A stretch of 64,000 nucleotides of DNA from CAWEBF01 sp963807235 (lineage in GTDB: Bacteria > Acidobacteriota > Vicinamibacteria > Vicinamibacterales > UBA2999). Location: the NCBI GenBank assembly GCA_963807235.1, contig CAWEBF010000024.1:1-64000 (forward strand), given 5' to 3'. Positions 27,060 through 36,083 of the stretch are shown here, one piece after another. The position numbers and the translations under genes are program-made. Numbering within the stretch: the stretch's first letter is position 1; every line of letters begins with the position of its first letter. The notes below the pieces were generated by a model. It did no database searches. It was not told where the DNA came from and saw only the letters and a program-made list of their open reading frames with translations.

Positions 27060-28147
27060 TGATGAGACCCACGCTTTCCCTGTCCAGGCGCGCGCGTCTC
27101 GGCATCGCGGTTCTGGCGGCCGCGGTCGGCGCGGGCGCCGCGCTGACGCGTCCGGCCACCGCGCAGAACCAGAACTTCGACACCGTCCAGATCGACACCG
27201 TGAAGGTGCGCGACAACATCTACATGCTCGTGGGGGCGGGCGGCAACCAGACCGTCCACTTCGGCGACGAGGGCGTGCTGGTCGTGGACACCCAGTTCGC
27301 ACCGCTCAGCACGAAACTGCTGGCCGCGATTCGGGAGGTGACCGACGGGCCCATCCGGCACGTCATCAACACGCACCTGCACGGCGACCACATCGGCGGC
27401 AACGAGAACTTCGCCAAGGCCGGCCGGTTCCGCGCCGGCGGCAACGTGCTCGGCGACATCGGCGGCGCCGCCACCGCCACCGCGCACATCATCGCCCACG
27501 AGAACGTGCTGACCCGCCTGAGCGCGCCGCCGGCCGCCGGACAGACCCAGGTGCCGTTCGCCGCGTGGCCGAACGAGACGTTCTTCGGCAAGAAGCGCGA
27601 GTTCCTGTTCAACGGCGAGGCCGTGCAGATCATCCACCAGCCGAACGCCCACACCGACGGCGACAGCGTGGTGTTCTTCCGCCGCAGTGATGTGGTCTCC
27701 ACCGGAGACCTCTTCACGACCGTGATGTATCCCTTCATCGATGTGGCCAACGGCGGGTCGATTGACGGCTATATCGACGCCCTCAACGCCATCATGGACA
27801 TCACCGTCGCCAGCAACGTCAACGAAGGCGGCACGTTGGTGATCCCCGGTCACGGGCGGCTGTCGGACGAGCAGGACGTGATCGAGTACCGCGACATGGC
27901 CACCATCGTTCGCGACCGCATCCGCGAGTACGTGAAGCGCGGGATGACGGTGGACCAGGTGAAGGAGAAGAAGCCGACGCTCGACTTCGACGGGCGCTAT
28001 GGGTCCGACACCGGCTTCTGGACCACCAACGCGTTCATCGAAACGATCTACAAGGAAATGGCCGCCAAGCACAAACCGGCGCCGCCGCCTGCGGGCAACC
28101 AGCGGAACCGGACCCAGAATCGAAACCAGAACAGGAGCGGCCAATGA
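27059..28147 (+). CDS. Secreted MBL-fold hydrolase (cyclase/quinoprotein-relay-like)
   Basis: 362 residues, with an Arg-rich N-terminus and hydrophobic signal (LGIAVLAAAVGAGAALTRPATAQ). The zinc motif HLHGDHIGG starts at about residue 106, with later HTDGDS and PGHGRLSD supplying further ligands, so this is an exported MBL-fold hydrolase of the broad class that includes quinoprotein relay enzymes and lactonases. The C-terminal 20 residues are Pro then Asn/Arg/Gln-rich low complexity. The ATG overlaps the upstream stop by one base, and its TGA overlaps the next ATG (ATGA). Substrate unknown. Confidence 0.83.
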   Translation: MMRPTLSLSRRARLGIAVLAAAVGAGAALTRPATAQNQNFDTVQIDTVKVRDNIYMLVGAGGNQTVHFGDEGVLVVDTQFAPLSTKLLAAIREVTDGPIRHVINTHLHGDHIGGNENFAKAGRFRAGGNVLGDIGGAATATAHIIAHENVLTRLSAPPAAGQTQVPFAAWPNETFFGKKREFLFNGEAVQIIHQPNAHTDGDSVVFFRRSDVVSTGDLFTTVMYPFIDVANGGSIDGYIDALNAIMDITVASNVNEGGTLVIPGHGRLSDEQDVIEYRDMATIVRDRIREYVKRGMTVDQVKEKKPTLDFDGRYGSDTGFWTTNAFIETIYKEMAAKHKPAPPPAGNQRNRTQNRNQNRSGQ

Positions 28148-28962
28148 GGGCGGTGCAGAGCGTGGCAGGACCGCTCGCGGCGATTGTCGCCGCGGTGCTG
28201 GTGTTCGGTGCGGGCGGTGAGCTCCTTGCCCAGCGTGGCCGCGGCGGTGGTCCGCCGCCAGGCCCGGCCCGGCAGACGGCGCCCGTGGACCTCGCCGGCA
28301 ATTGGGTGTCGATCGTCACCGAGGACTGGCAGTGGCGCATGCGCACACCGCCCAAGGGCGACTACGCCAGCGTCCCGTTGACGCCGGCGGGCCGGCAGGC
28401 GGCCGACACGTGGACCGAAGCCAAGGACGGTCAGTGCGAGGCCTATGGCGTCGGCGGCTTGATGCGGATGCCCGGACGCCTGCGCATCACCTGGCAGGAC
28501 GACAGCACGCTGAAGATCGAGAGCGATGCCGGCCAGCAGACGCGGCTCCTGCGGTTTGCGGCGCCTCCTGGCGCGGCGCCAGGTCCGGTTTCGTCGGCGC
28601 CGGGCGCGCGATCGCTGCAGGGCACCTCGGTGGCCGAGTGGCAGCGCGCCGGTGGCGCGTTCGATGCCTTCATGGAGCGCGGCGGCAACGCCGTGCCTGG
28701 CCAGCGGTGGGGATCGCTGAAGGTGACGACCACGAATCACACGGGCGGATGGCTGCGGCGCAATGGCGTCCCCTACGGCCAGAACGCCGTCATCACCGAG
28801 TACTTCACGCGCTTCACCCACGCGCAGGCCGGTGACTGGTTCACCGTCACGACCGTGGTCGAGGACCCGCAGTACCTGGCCCAGCCGTTCATCACGAGCT
28901 CGAGCTTCAAGAAGGAAGCCGACGGCTCGAAGTGGGCACCGGTGGCGTGCCGCGTGTCCTGA
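28144..28962 (+). CDS. Secreted hypothetical protein, paralog family
   Basis: 272 residues. The signal peptide (LAAIVAAVLVFGAGGELLAQ) is followed by an Arg/Gly/Pro linker and then DLAGNWVSIVTEDWQWRMR. It shares GGWLRRNGVPYGQNAVITEYF with the protein at 26.1 kb (GWVRRNGLPMSDRATLTEYF), so they are related. The last codons and TGA lie inside a repeat copy (28954-28990), so the C-terminus PVACRVS may have been redefined by repeat insertion. Function unknown; located in the LysR 1 divergent operon. Confidence 0.7.
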   Translation: MRAVQSVAGPLAAIVAAVLVFGAGGELLAQRGRGGGPPPGPARQTAPVDLAGNWVSIVTEDWQWRMRTPPKGDYASVPLTPAGRQAADTWTEAKDGQCEAYGVGGLMRMPGRLRITWQDDSTLKIESDAGQQTRLLRFAAPPGAAPGPVSSAPGARSLQGTSVAEWQRAGGAFDAFMERGGNAVPGQRWGSLKVTTTNHTGGWLRRNGVPYGQNAVITEYFTRFTHAQAGDWFTVTTVVEDPQYLAQPFITSSSFKKEADGSKWAPVACRVS

Positions 28963-28990
28963 ATAGTGGAATTGGGGTCGGGCCTAATAC
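28954..28990. repeat. Half copy of the 44-bp inverted-repeat element
   Basis: GTGTCCTGAA followed by GTGGAATTGGGGTCGGG and CCTAAT matches the left arm of the large inverted repeat at 45766-45809 with one small difference (ATA for AATG). It supplies the stop codon of the upstream gene and lies 20 bases before the next start. Confidence 0.85.
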
Positions 28991-29009
28991 GTGGTCCAAG
29001 GGGTTTGAG

Positions 29010-30281
29010 ATGAGACTGCGCATCGCGGCCGCTCTGGTGGCCGTCAGCTCCGTCGTGCTTCCGCTCGGCGCGGCGTCGCTGGTCGTCGGCAAGCCTGAAG
29101 AAGGTGGATTCTCCAGCGAGCGGCTGGCGCGCGTCCGCGAGGCGGTGAAGCGCCATCTCGACGCGGGGTCGCCGTCGGGCGCCGTCACGCTCGTGGCGCG
29201 TCGCGGCAAGATCGTCCACTTCGAGGCGCACGGTCTGATGGACGTCGAGTCGAAGAAGCCGATGCCCAAGGACGGCATCTTCCGTCTCGCCTCCACGTCC
29301 AAACCGATCACCGCCGTGGCCGTGCTGATGATGGTGGAGGAAGGCAAGATCCGCCTCACCGATCCGGTGTCCCGGTTCATCCCCGAGTTCAAGAGCATGA
29401 AAGTGGCCGTTGCGCGTCCAGGCGCGGGCGCCGGTCCGCCCGCGGGTGGCCGGGGAGGCGCGGCACCGGAATTCGACACCGTGTCCGCATCGCGCGAGAT
29501 CACCGTCCGTGATCTCTTGACCCATGGCTCCGGCCTGATGAGTGGCGGTCTGGGCAGCTCCGCGGCGCCGCGACGCGAGCCCACCGACACGCTGGCGACC
29601 TACATCCCGAAACTCGGCACCGTTCCGCTGGATTTCCAGCCGGGCACGCTGTGGCGCTACAGCGGCCAGGCCGGATTCGATGTGCTGAGCCGCATCGTCG
29701 AAGTGGCCTCGGGCCAGCCGTTCGACCGCTTTCTCCGCGAGCGGCTCCTGGACCCGCTGGGGATGAAGGACACCGGTTTCTTCGCGCCGCCCGACAAGGC
29801 GTCGCGGCTGGTGACGCTGTACCAACGGACGCCCGCCGGCGCGCTCGAACGCACGCCGAATCAGAGCGGCCTCAGCAGCACCACGTATTTCGCCGGGTCG
29901 GGCGGCATGGTCAGCACCGCCGAGGACTACGCGCGGTTCGCGCAGATGATGCTGAATGGCGGCGAGCTGGACGGCCGCCGGTACCTGGGTCCGCGCACCG
30001 TGCAGCTCATGACCACGAACCACACGGGCGACATGGTGAACGGACAGTTCGGCCGGCCGCCACGTGGCATGGGTTTCGGATTGGGCGTGCAGGTCAACGA
30101 GGATCCCAACGCCTCGGGCTTGCCGCAATCCAAGGGCGCGTGGGGATGGGCGGGCGGCTTCGGCACCAACTTCAATGTGGAGCCGGCCGAGCAGTTGGTC
30201 ACCGTCGTCTTCATCCAGACGCCGAACGGCGCGCTGCAGCGCGACGTCGAGACCGCGATCCGGCAGGCCATCGTGGACTGA
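29010..30281 (+). CDS. Serine hydrolase of the beta-lactamase class C/esterase family
   Basis: 423 residues with a signal peptide (MRLRIAAALVAVSSVVLPLGAA). The nucleophile SxxK is in RLASTSKPITAVAVL (STSK, about residues 97-100), the tyrosine motif is WRYSGQAGFDVL, and a GGFGTN block stands in for KTG. This matches secreted penicillin-binding-protein-like esterases rather than true AmpC. A Gly/Ala/Pro-rich insert (residues about 135-150) interrupts the domain. ATG 29010 was chosen because the signal peptide begins there. It lies between the paralog-family protein and the exported dehydrogenase. Confidence 0.88.
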   Translation: MRLRIAAALVAVSSVVLPLGAASLVVGKPEEGGFSSERLARVREAVKRHLDAGSPSGAVTLVARRGKIVHFEAHGLMDVESKKPMPKDGIFRLASTSKPITAVAVLMMVEEGKIRLTDPVSRFIPEFKSMKVAVARPGAGAGPPAGGRGGAAPEFDTVSASREITVRDLLTHGSGLMSGGLGSSAAPRREPTDTLATYIPKLGTVPLDFQPGTLWRYSGQAGFDVLSRIVEVASGQPFDRFLRERLLDPLGMKDTGFFAPPDKASRLVTLYQRTPAGALERTPNQSGLSSTTYFAGSGGMVSTAEDYARFAQMMLNGGELDGRRYLGPRTVQLMTTNHTGDMVNGQFGRPPRGMGFGLGVQVNEDPNASGLPQSKGAWGWAGGFGTNFNVEPAEQLVTVVFIQTPNGALQRDVETAIRQAIVD

Positions 30282-30283
30282 CG

Positions 30284-31702
30284 ATGAGAGGGGCGCGCAC
30301 GTCCCGCCGGCGCGTGCTGTCGCTCGGTCTTGCCGCCGCGGGCGGCGCCGCACTTGCCCCCCAGGCTTCGGCTGCCGCGCAGGGCGCTCCCGCCGTGGTC
30401 ACGGCCCGGCGCTTCCGTGGCTGGGTTTCGCGCGGCGCCGGATCCGGACGCACGACGCTGCAGGAGCTGACGCTGCGCCCCATCGGCGGACGCCAGGTCG
30501 TGGTCCGCACCGAAGCCACCAACCTCTGTTACTCCAACGCGGGCGTCGTGCTGGGCCTGCCTCCGAATCCAGCGTTCGCGCCACCGGCCGGCGCGACGCA
30601 GCCGCCGCGTCCCGCGGTTCCGCCTGCAGCGGGCGCGACCGGTCCCGGACGACTCGCGTCGATGGCGCTCATCCAAGGGCACGGCGGCGTCGGTGTGGTG
30701 GAGGCTGTCGGTCCAGAAGTACGGCGCGTGCGCGTGGGCGATCGCGTGTGCGTCTCGGGCACCCCCCAATGCGGCTCGTGCTACCAATGCCTGCGCGGGC
30801 GCGCCGACATGTGCCAGTTCCTTGGACGCCAAGGGCCCGACGACCTCGTGGCGATGGCCGACATGCGCGACGGCACGCCGGTGTACGCCAACTCCCACAT
30901 CGGCGGCCTGGCCGAGCTGATGGTCACGTTCGAGGAATGGGTGGTGCCTGTGTTCACCAAGGCGGCGCCGGTGGCGCTGGGCATGGTGTGCAGCTGCGTC
31001 AGCGTGGCCGGGCTGGGCGCCACGACGGGGCCGGCCCTCGCGCTGGTGCAGGCGGGATCGAGCGTCGCCGTGGTCGGGTGCGGGCCGCTGGGGTTGAGCG
31101 CGGTGCAGGGCGCACGGATCGCGGGGGCGTCCACAATCGTGGCAATCGACCCGATTCGCGCCAGGCGCGAGCTGGCCATGCGCGTCGGGGCCACGCACCT
31201 GCTGGATCCGAACGTCGAGGGCGACAAGCTCGTCGCCCGCGTGCGGGAGCTGACGGCGACACCCAACGACCGGTTGTGGGCGGGCGGGCGCGACTCCGGC
31301 GGCCTGCTCGGGGGCGCCGGCGCCGACTTCGTGATCGAGGCTGTTGGCGCCGACGCCGCGGCACCCAAGCTGGAGGCCGGGCCCGATCCCACGGGGATCC
31401 TGCCCTTGCGCCAGGCCTACGAGATGTGCGCGCCGGGCGGGCACATCGTGACCACCAGTCTGCCGCGCGGCACGATCTCGCTTCCCGCCGTGATGTTCAC
31501 GATCGGTGGGCGGACGCATCATGCCGGCCAGGCCGGCGGCGCGAGCCCGATGCGCGACATCCCCCGGTTCGTCGAGATGCTCGACAAGGGGTTGTACAAC
31601 GCCGCGGCGCTGGCGACGACGGTCGTGCCGCTGGCCGATATGCGCGACGCGTACGAGCAGGCCGCCTACCGGACGACGGTGACGGCCATCATGACGGCGT
31701 GA
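30284..31702 (+). CDS. Twin-arginine-exported zinc-binding alcohol dehydrogenase
   Basis: 472 residues. The N-terminus (TSRRRVLSLGLAAAGGAALA) is a Tat signal, unusual for an MDR-family dehydrogenase. The structural zinc cysteines are in QCGSCYQCLRGRADMC, the catalytic region is GHGGVGVVEAVGPEVRRVRVG, and the nucleotide-binding strand is GSSVAVVGCGPLGLSAVQGA. A Pro/Ala linker (about residues 95-115) and a Gly-rich segment near 335-345 are inserts relative to typical members. An NAD(P)-dependent enzyme folded in the cytoplasm and exported raises the question of its cofactor in the periplasm. It starts 2 bases after the upstream stop. Confidence 0.85.
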   Translation: MRGARTSRRRVLSLGLAAAGGAALAPQASAAAQGAPAVVTARRFRGWVSRGAGSGRTTLQELTLRPIGGRQVVVRTEATNLCYSNAGVVLGLPPNPAFAPPAGATQPPRPAVPPAAGATGPGRLASMALIQGHGGVGVVEAVGPEVRRVRVGDRVCVSGTPQCGSCYQCLRGRADMCQFLGRQGPDDLVAMADMRDGTPVYANSHIGGLAELMVTFEEWVVPVFTKAAPVALGMVCSCVSVAGLGATTGPALALVQAGSSVAVVGCGPLGLSAVQGARIAGASTIVAIDPIRARRELAMRVGATHLLDPNVEGDKLVARVRELTATPNDRLWAGGRDSGGLLGGAGADFVIEAVGADAAAPKLEAGPDPTGILPLRQAYEMCAPGGHIVTTSLPRGTISLPAVMFTIGGRTHHAGQAGGASPMRDIPRFVEMLDKGLYNAAALATTVVPLADMRDAYEQAAYRTTVTAIMTA

Positions 31703-31707
31703 AGACA

Positions 31708-31736
31708 ATGCACAATTCACAATTCACAATTCACAA
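31708..31736. repeat. Heptamer repeat, AATTCAC type, inside a coding start
   Basis: AATGCAC then three AATTCAC units. The ATG of the downstream gene is part of the array, which encodes its first residues MHNSQFTIHK. Confidence 0.9.
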
Positions 31737-32727
31737 ACCAAGACCGCAACTGCTGGTCGCGGTGGTCACCCTGTTACTCTCGACTTTCGGGTTGGCCCAA
31801 AGCGGCTATGTGACCCCGCGTACCCCCTGGGGCGACCCGGACCTCCAAGGCATCTGGCCCAGCACGCACATGGTGGGCGTGCCGCTCGAGCGCCCGGTGG
31901 AACTCGGGACGCGGGCGACCCTGACCGACGAGGAGTTCACGTCCCGGGCGGCGCAGAACGCCCGGCAGGCGGCGGCCGACGACGAAGAGTTCGTGGCCCC
32001 GGCGGCCGGCGGGCGTGGCGGTGGCGACGGCACGGGGCCGCCGTCGCACTGGGGTGAGCGTGGCCGGCCGCAGCGCCAGTCGTCGCTCATCGTCGAGCCC
32101 GCCAACGGGCGCATGCCGCCGATGACGCCCGACGGCGAGAAGCGGATGGCGGATCGCGCGCGGCGGAGCAGCACCGGGGCGGGGCCGTTCAATGCCCCGA
32201 ACGACCTGGACACCTACGACCGCTGCATCTCGCGCGGCGTGCTGGGCGGCATCCTGCCCGTGGTCTACAACAACGGCACCGAGGTCGTGCAGGCGCCCGG
32301 CTACGTCGTCATCCGCTACGAGATGATCCACGAGGCGCGGGTCATCCCGCTCGACGGCCGCCCGGCGGTGCACGGCGCCATCCGCCAGTATTCTGGTGAG
32401 GCGCGGGGGCGCTGGGAGGGCGACACGCTGGTGGTCGAGACCACGAACTTCAACGGCGTCATCGGCGTGACGGGCAACGGCCGCCTCCGGCCGCCGAGTG
32501 ACGCGCTGCGCATGGTGGAGCGCTTCACGCGCACGGGCCGCGACACGCTCCAATACCGCGCAACCGTGGACGACCCGAAAACGTGGACCGCGCCGTGGAC
32601 GGTCACGTTCCCCCTCGAGCGCGACGACGACTACGGCTTCTACGAGTACGCGTGCCACGAGGGCAACAACGCGATGCGGAACATCCTGAGCGGCGCGCGG
32701 GCAGCCGAGCGCACGGCGCCGCGCTGA
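31708..32727 (+). CDS. Secreted PWGDPDLQG-family hypothetical protein
   Basis: 339 residues. The first ten residues come from a heptamer repeat; the hydrophobic signal core follows (LLVAVVTLLLSTFGLAQ), so the repeat forms the n-region of the signal peptide. The mature part begins YVTPRTPWGDPDLQGIWPS and includes LDTYDRCISRGVLGGILP, RYEMIHEARVIPLDGRP, RWEGDTLVVETTNFNG and the C-terminal YEYACHEGNNAMRNILSGAR. The protein at 43.7 kb shares every one of these blocks. Conserved Cys, Glu and His suggest a metal site or disulfide, but no function is established. It is the last of the secreted-enzyme run before the CRTAC1 module. Confidence 0.75.
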   Translation: MHNSQFTIHKPRPQLLVAVVTLLLSTFGLAQSGYVTPRTPWGDPDLQGIWPSTHMVGVPLERPVELGTRATLTDEEFTSRAAQNARQAAADDEEFVAPAAGGRGGGDGTGPPSHWGERGRPQRQSSLIVEPANGRMPPMTPDGEKRMADRARRSSTGAGPFNAPNDLDTYDRCISRGVLGGILPVVYNNGTEVVQAPGYVVIRYEMIHEARVIPLDGRPAVHGAIRQYSGEARGRWEGDTLVVETTNFNGVIGVTGNGRLRPPSDALRMVERFTRTGRDTLQYRATVDDPKTWTAPWTVTFPLERDDDYGFYEYACHEGNNAMRNILSGARAAERTAPR

Positions 32728-32730
32728 CCC

Positions 32731-34461
32731 TTGCGTTTCGCAGTCGCGACCGCGCTGGTGGCGGTGTGTATCGCCGGCTGCGGCCAGCCTGACGCAAGCC
32801 GGCCGGTCGAGCGCGCTACACCGCTGCCGGCGACCCCCGACTGGTTCGTGGACGAGGCCCGTCAGTCGGGGCTCGACTTCACCCATGTGAACGGCATGTC
32901 CGGACAGTTCTACATGCCCGAGGTGTTGGCTCCCGGCGTGGCGCTTTTCGACTACGACAACGATGGCGACCTGGACGTGTACCTGGTGCAGGGCCAGCTG
33001 CTTGTGGCCGCCGCTGGGAGGGGTGGGTCCCCGCTTCCTTCGGGAGATCGACTCTTCCGGAACGATGTGGCGGCTGAGCCGGATGGAACACGCCGCCTGA
33101 AGTTCGTGGACGTGACAGCCGCTTCCGGCATCGCTCCCCGCGGGTATGGGATGGGCGTCGCTGCGGGCGACGTCGACAACGACGGGCGCGTCGATTTGTA
33201 CCTGACCAAGTTCAATGCGCCCAACGAGCTGTGGCACAACAACGGCGACGGCACCTTCGCCGATCGATCGGCGCGCAGCCGAACCAACCATACGTCCTGG
33301 AGCACCTCCGCGTCGTTTGTGGACATCGACCGGGACGGCTGGCTGGATCTGTACGTTGCCAGCTATCTGCGTTACAGCGTGGAGAACGACGCGCCGTGCG
33401 CGAGCGCCACGGGCGCGCGGGACTATTGCACGCCCGACAGCTACCAGCCGTTGCCAGGCCGGCTGTATCTGAACCGCCGGGATGGCACCTTCGCCGACGT
33501 GAGCGTCACCTCCGGCATCGCACGCGAATACGGACCCGGACTTGGACTGGCAACCGCGGATTTCAATGGGGACGGGTGGCTCGACATCTACGTGGCCAAT
33601 GACGGCAAGGAAAACCAACTCTGGATCAACCGGCAGAACGGCGGGTTCGAGAATGCGGCGTTGCTGTCGGGTGTGGCGCTGCCCGTGACCGGCAAGGCGG
33701 AGGCCAGCATGGGCGTCGACGCCGGCGACTTCGACGACGACGGGGACGAAGACCTCTTCATCACGGAGTTGACGGGCGAAGGGAGCAACCTCTTCGTCAA
33801 CGATGGCTCGGGGCTGTTCCAGGACCACAGCGCGCCATCGGGATTGGGACCTGCCAGCCTGGGGTTCACCGGTTTCGGCACGGCGTGGCTCGATTTCGAC
33901 AACGATGGCCGCCTGGATCTGCTGTCGGTGAACGGCGCCGTGCAGGTCATCGAGAGCCTTCGACAGGCGGGCGCGCCGCTGCCCCTCCACCAACGCAAAC
34001 TGCTCCTTCAGAACCGGGGCGAGGGCCGCTTCGAGGACGTGACCGCTCGTGCCGGGGCGGCGATGGCGCTCTCGGAGGTTGGTCGCGGCGCAGCCTTTGG
34101 CGACGTCGACAACGACGGGGACGTGGACGTGCTGGTGGGCAACAACAACGGACCCACGCGACTTCTCGTCAACCGTACGGCGCGTCGTCACTGGGTCGGC
34201 CTGCGGCTGACCGGCGCCTCTGGGCGCGACATGTTGGGAGCGCGGGCAGAGGTCCTGCGGCCGGGCGCCCGATCAGCGTGGCGGCGAGCCCGTGCCGACG
34301 GCAGCTATGCCTCCGCCAACGATCCCAGGGTGCTGGTGGGGTTGGCCGATTCGGCGGATGTCCGCACCGTGCGCGTGAGGTGGCCCGCCGGCACGACCGA
34401 GGTGTGGACGCAGGTGCCCGTGGACCAATACACCACGCTGGTCGAGGGCCAGGGCCGGTGA
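32731..34461 (+). CDS. CRTAC1-type FG-GAP/VCBS lipoprotein with UnbV domain (module 1)
   Basis: 576 residues. The signal ends in a lipobox-like VCIAGCGQ, so it is a probable lipoprotein. Repeated calcium-binding FG-GAP strands (FDYDNDGDLDVYLVQ, GDVDNDGRVDLYLTK, DFNGDGWLDIYVAN, DFDDDGDEDLFITEL, DFDNDGRLDLLSVNG, GDVDNDGDVDVLVGN) predict a beta propeller. The C-terminal HWVGLRLTGASGRDMLGARAEV is the ASPIC/UnbV domain. The TTG start is 3 bases after the preceding stop. Function is unknown; these proteins typically sit beside TPR proteins in Acidobacteria. Its stop overlaps the TPR start by one base. Confidence 0.88.
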   Translation: MRFAVATALVAVCIAGCGQPDASRPVERATPLPATPDWFVDEARQSGLDFTHVNGMSGQFYMPEVLAPGVALFDYDNDGDLDVYLVQGQLLVAAAGRGGSPLPSGDRLFRNDVAAEPDGTRRLKFVDVTAASGIAPRGYGMGVAAGDVDNDGRVDLYLTKFNAPNELWHNNGDGTFADRSARSRTNHTSWSTSASFVDIDRDGWLDLYVASYLRYSVENDAPCASATGARDYCTPDSYQPLPGRLYLNRRDGTFADVSVTSGIAREYGPGLGLATADFNGDGWLDIYVANDGKENQLWINRQNGGFENAALLSGVALPVTGKAEASMGVDAGDFDDDGDEDLFITELTGEGSNLFVNDGSGLFQDHSAPSGLGPASLGFTGFGTAWLDFDNDGRLDLLSVNGAVQVIESLRQAGAPLPLHQRKLLLQNRGEGRFEDVTARAGAAMALSEVGRGAAFGDVDNDGDVDVLVGNNNGPTRLLVNRTARRHWVGLRLTGASGRDMLGARAEVLRPGARSAWRRARADGSYASANDPRVLVGLADSADVRTVRVRWPAGTTEVWTQVPVDQYTTLVEGQGR

Positions 34462-36083
34462 TGGCGCCACGCGCAATCGGTGTCGTGCTGGCGGCCTCGC
34501 TCGCCTGCGCGTCGATTGGCTGCCGAGCCGATCGCCAGGGGAGCGTGCCTGCGCGTCCGGCCTTGCAAGCGGTATCGCTGCCCGACCTGTCGCGAGCGGC
34601 GGCGCCGGTCCAGGAGCGCATACGAACGCGCTTCGGCTCGCTGCAGGCCGCCCTGGGTCGAGCCGACACCGCGCCGGCCGAATTGGCGAATGCCTTTGGC
34701 GAGACGGCGAAGCTCTTCATCGCGGCCGAGTTCTTCGACCCCGCTCAGGCGAGCCTGGTCAATGCGCAGCTGCTGCAGCCGGGCGAGATGCAATGGCCGT
34801 ATCTGCTTGGCCATGTGTTCCGGTTCAAGAACGAAATCCCACAGGCCGAGGGCGCCTTTGCCGCCGCATTGAAGCTGGCGCCCAATCACGTACCCACGCT
34901 CGTGTGGTTGGCCGACATGCACCTGGCGCAGAACGAGGCCGACCAGGCCGAGCCGCTCCTCCTCAAGGCGCAATCGCTCGATGCCGAGAGCGGCGCCGTA
35001 CGGTTCGCGCTCGGACGGCTGGCGCTGGCACGCCAGGACTACGCGCAGGCGGTCATGCACCTCGAGGCCGCGTTGGCTCGTGGACCCCAGGCCACGCGCA
35101 TTCACTATCCGCTGGCGCTGGCGTATCGGGGCCTCGGTGACCGCCGCAAGGCCGAGGAGCACCTGGCCTTGCGCGGGGAGGTGGATCTGCCGCCTACCGA
35201 TCGGATTCTCGAAGAGCTGGGGAACCTGCTCGAGAACGCCGCCGCCTACGAGACACGAGGATCGAAGGCCATCGACGCGGGGCAATGGCCAGAAGCCGTG
35301 GCCAATCTGCAGAAGGCCGTGTCGCTCGAGCCAGGCAACGCCCTGACGCGGTTGAACCTGGGCACGGCCCTCTACATGCAGCGCGACGCCGAGGGTGCCT
35401 TGACTCAGTACCGCGCCGCGACGCGCCTTTCCCCGTCGCTGGCGAAGGCGCACTTCGGCATCGCCGTGATTCTGGAGACCCGCAACCAGGACCGCGAGGC
35501 GATCGAGGCGTTCACGGCCGCGGTGACGAGCGACCCCGCCTACCTCGAGGCGCGTTTCGGTCTGGCGCAGGCGCTTCGCCGGAACGGGCAGGTAGAGCAG
35601 TCACTGCCGCACTACCAGTACGTGCTCCAATCCAGCCCGGCAGCCTCGCAGGCGGCCTTCGGGCTGGCGATGGGACTCGTGCGGCTGGGCCGCTATCAAG
35701 AGGCGCGGGTGCGCCTGGAGCAGGCGGTCAAGGCCTTTCCCGATCAGCTGGGCTTCGCCCACGCACTCGCACGTCTGCTGGCGGCGGCGCCGGACGACCG
35801 GGTCCGCGACGGGGCACGGGCCGAATCCATGATGGCGACGCTGCTGAAGACAGTGCGGACGCCCGCGATGGCCGAGACCATGGCGATGGCGTTGGCCGAA
35901 GCCGGCCGGTTCGACGAGGCGGTCAAGTGGCAGCAGGACGCGATCGCGGCGTCACAGGGCGCCCGCAGCGACCTTGCGAGCACGCTCGCGGTGAACCTCC
36001 GCCGATATCGTGCAAGGCAGCCGTGCCGCGTGCCCTGGACCGACGACGATCCCGTGCATCATCCGTCGCCCGCATCCGAATGA
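34461..36083 (+). CDS. TPR-repeat lipoprotein (module 1)
   Basis: 540 residues. A lipobox-like ACASIGCRAD follows the signal sequence. At least nine TPR helical pairs run from about residue 80, for example AEGAFAAALKLAPNHVPTLVWLADMHL, PEAVANLQKAVSLEPGNALTRL and AKAHFGIAVILETRNQDREA. It should scaffold protein contacts at the membrane, perhaps with the CRTAC1 propeller encoded just upstream. The paralog at 37.8 kb has exactly the same length. The final TGA overlaps the next ATG (ATGA). Confidence 0.85.
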   Translation: MAPRAIGVVLAASLACASIGCRADRQGSVPARPALQAVSLPDLSRAAAPVQERIRTRFGSLQAALGRADTAPAELANAFGETAKLFIAAEFFDPAQASLVNAQLLQPGEMQWPYLLGHVFRFKNEIPQAEGAFAAALKLAPNHVPTLVWLADMHLAQNEADQAEPLLLKAQSLDAESGAVRFALGRLALARQDYAQAVMHLEAALARGPQATRIHYPLALAYRGLGDRRKAEEHLALRGEVDLPPTDRILEELGNLLENAAAYETRGSKAIDAGQWPEAVANLQKAVSLEPGNALTRLNLGTALYMQRDAEGALTQYRAATRLSPSLAKAHFGIAVILETRNQDREAIEAFTAAVTSDPAYLEARFGLAQALRRNGQVEQSLPHYQYVLQSSPAASQAAFGLAMGLVRLGRYQEARVRLEQAVKAFPDQLGFAHALARLLAAAPDDRVRDGARAESMMATLLKTVRTPAMAETMAMALAEAGRFDEAVKWQQDAIAASQGARSDLASTLAVNLRRYRARQPCRVPWTDDDPVHHPSPASE

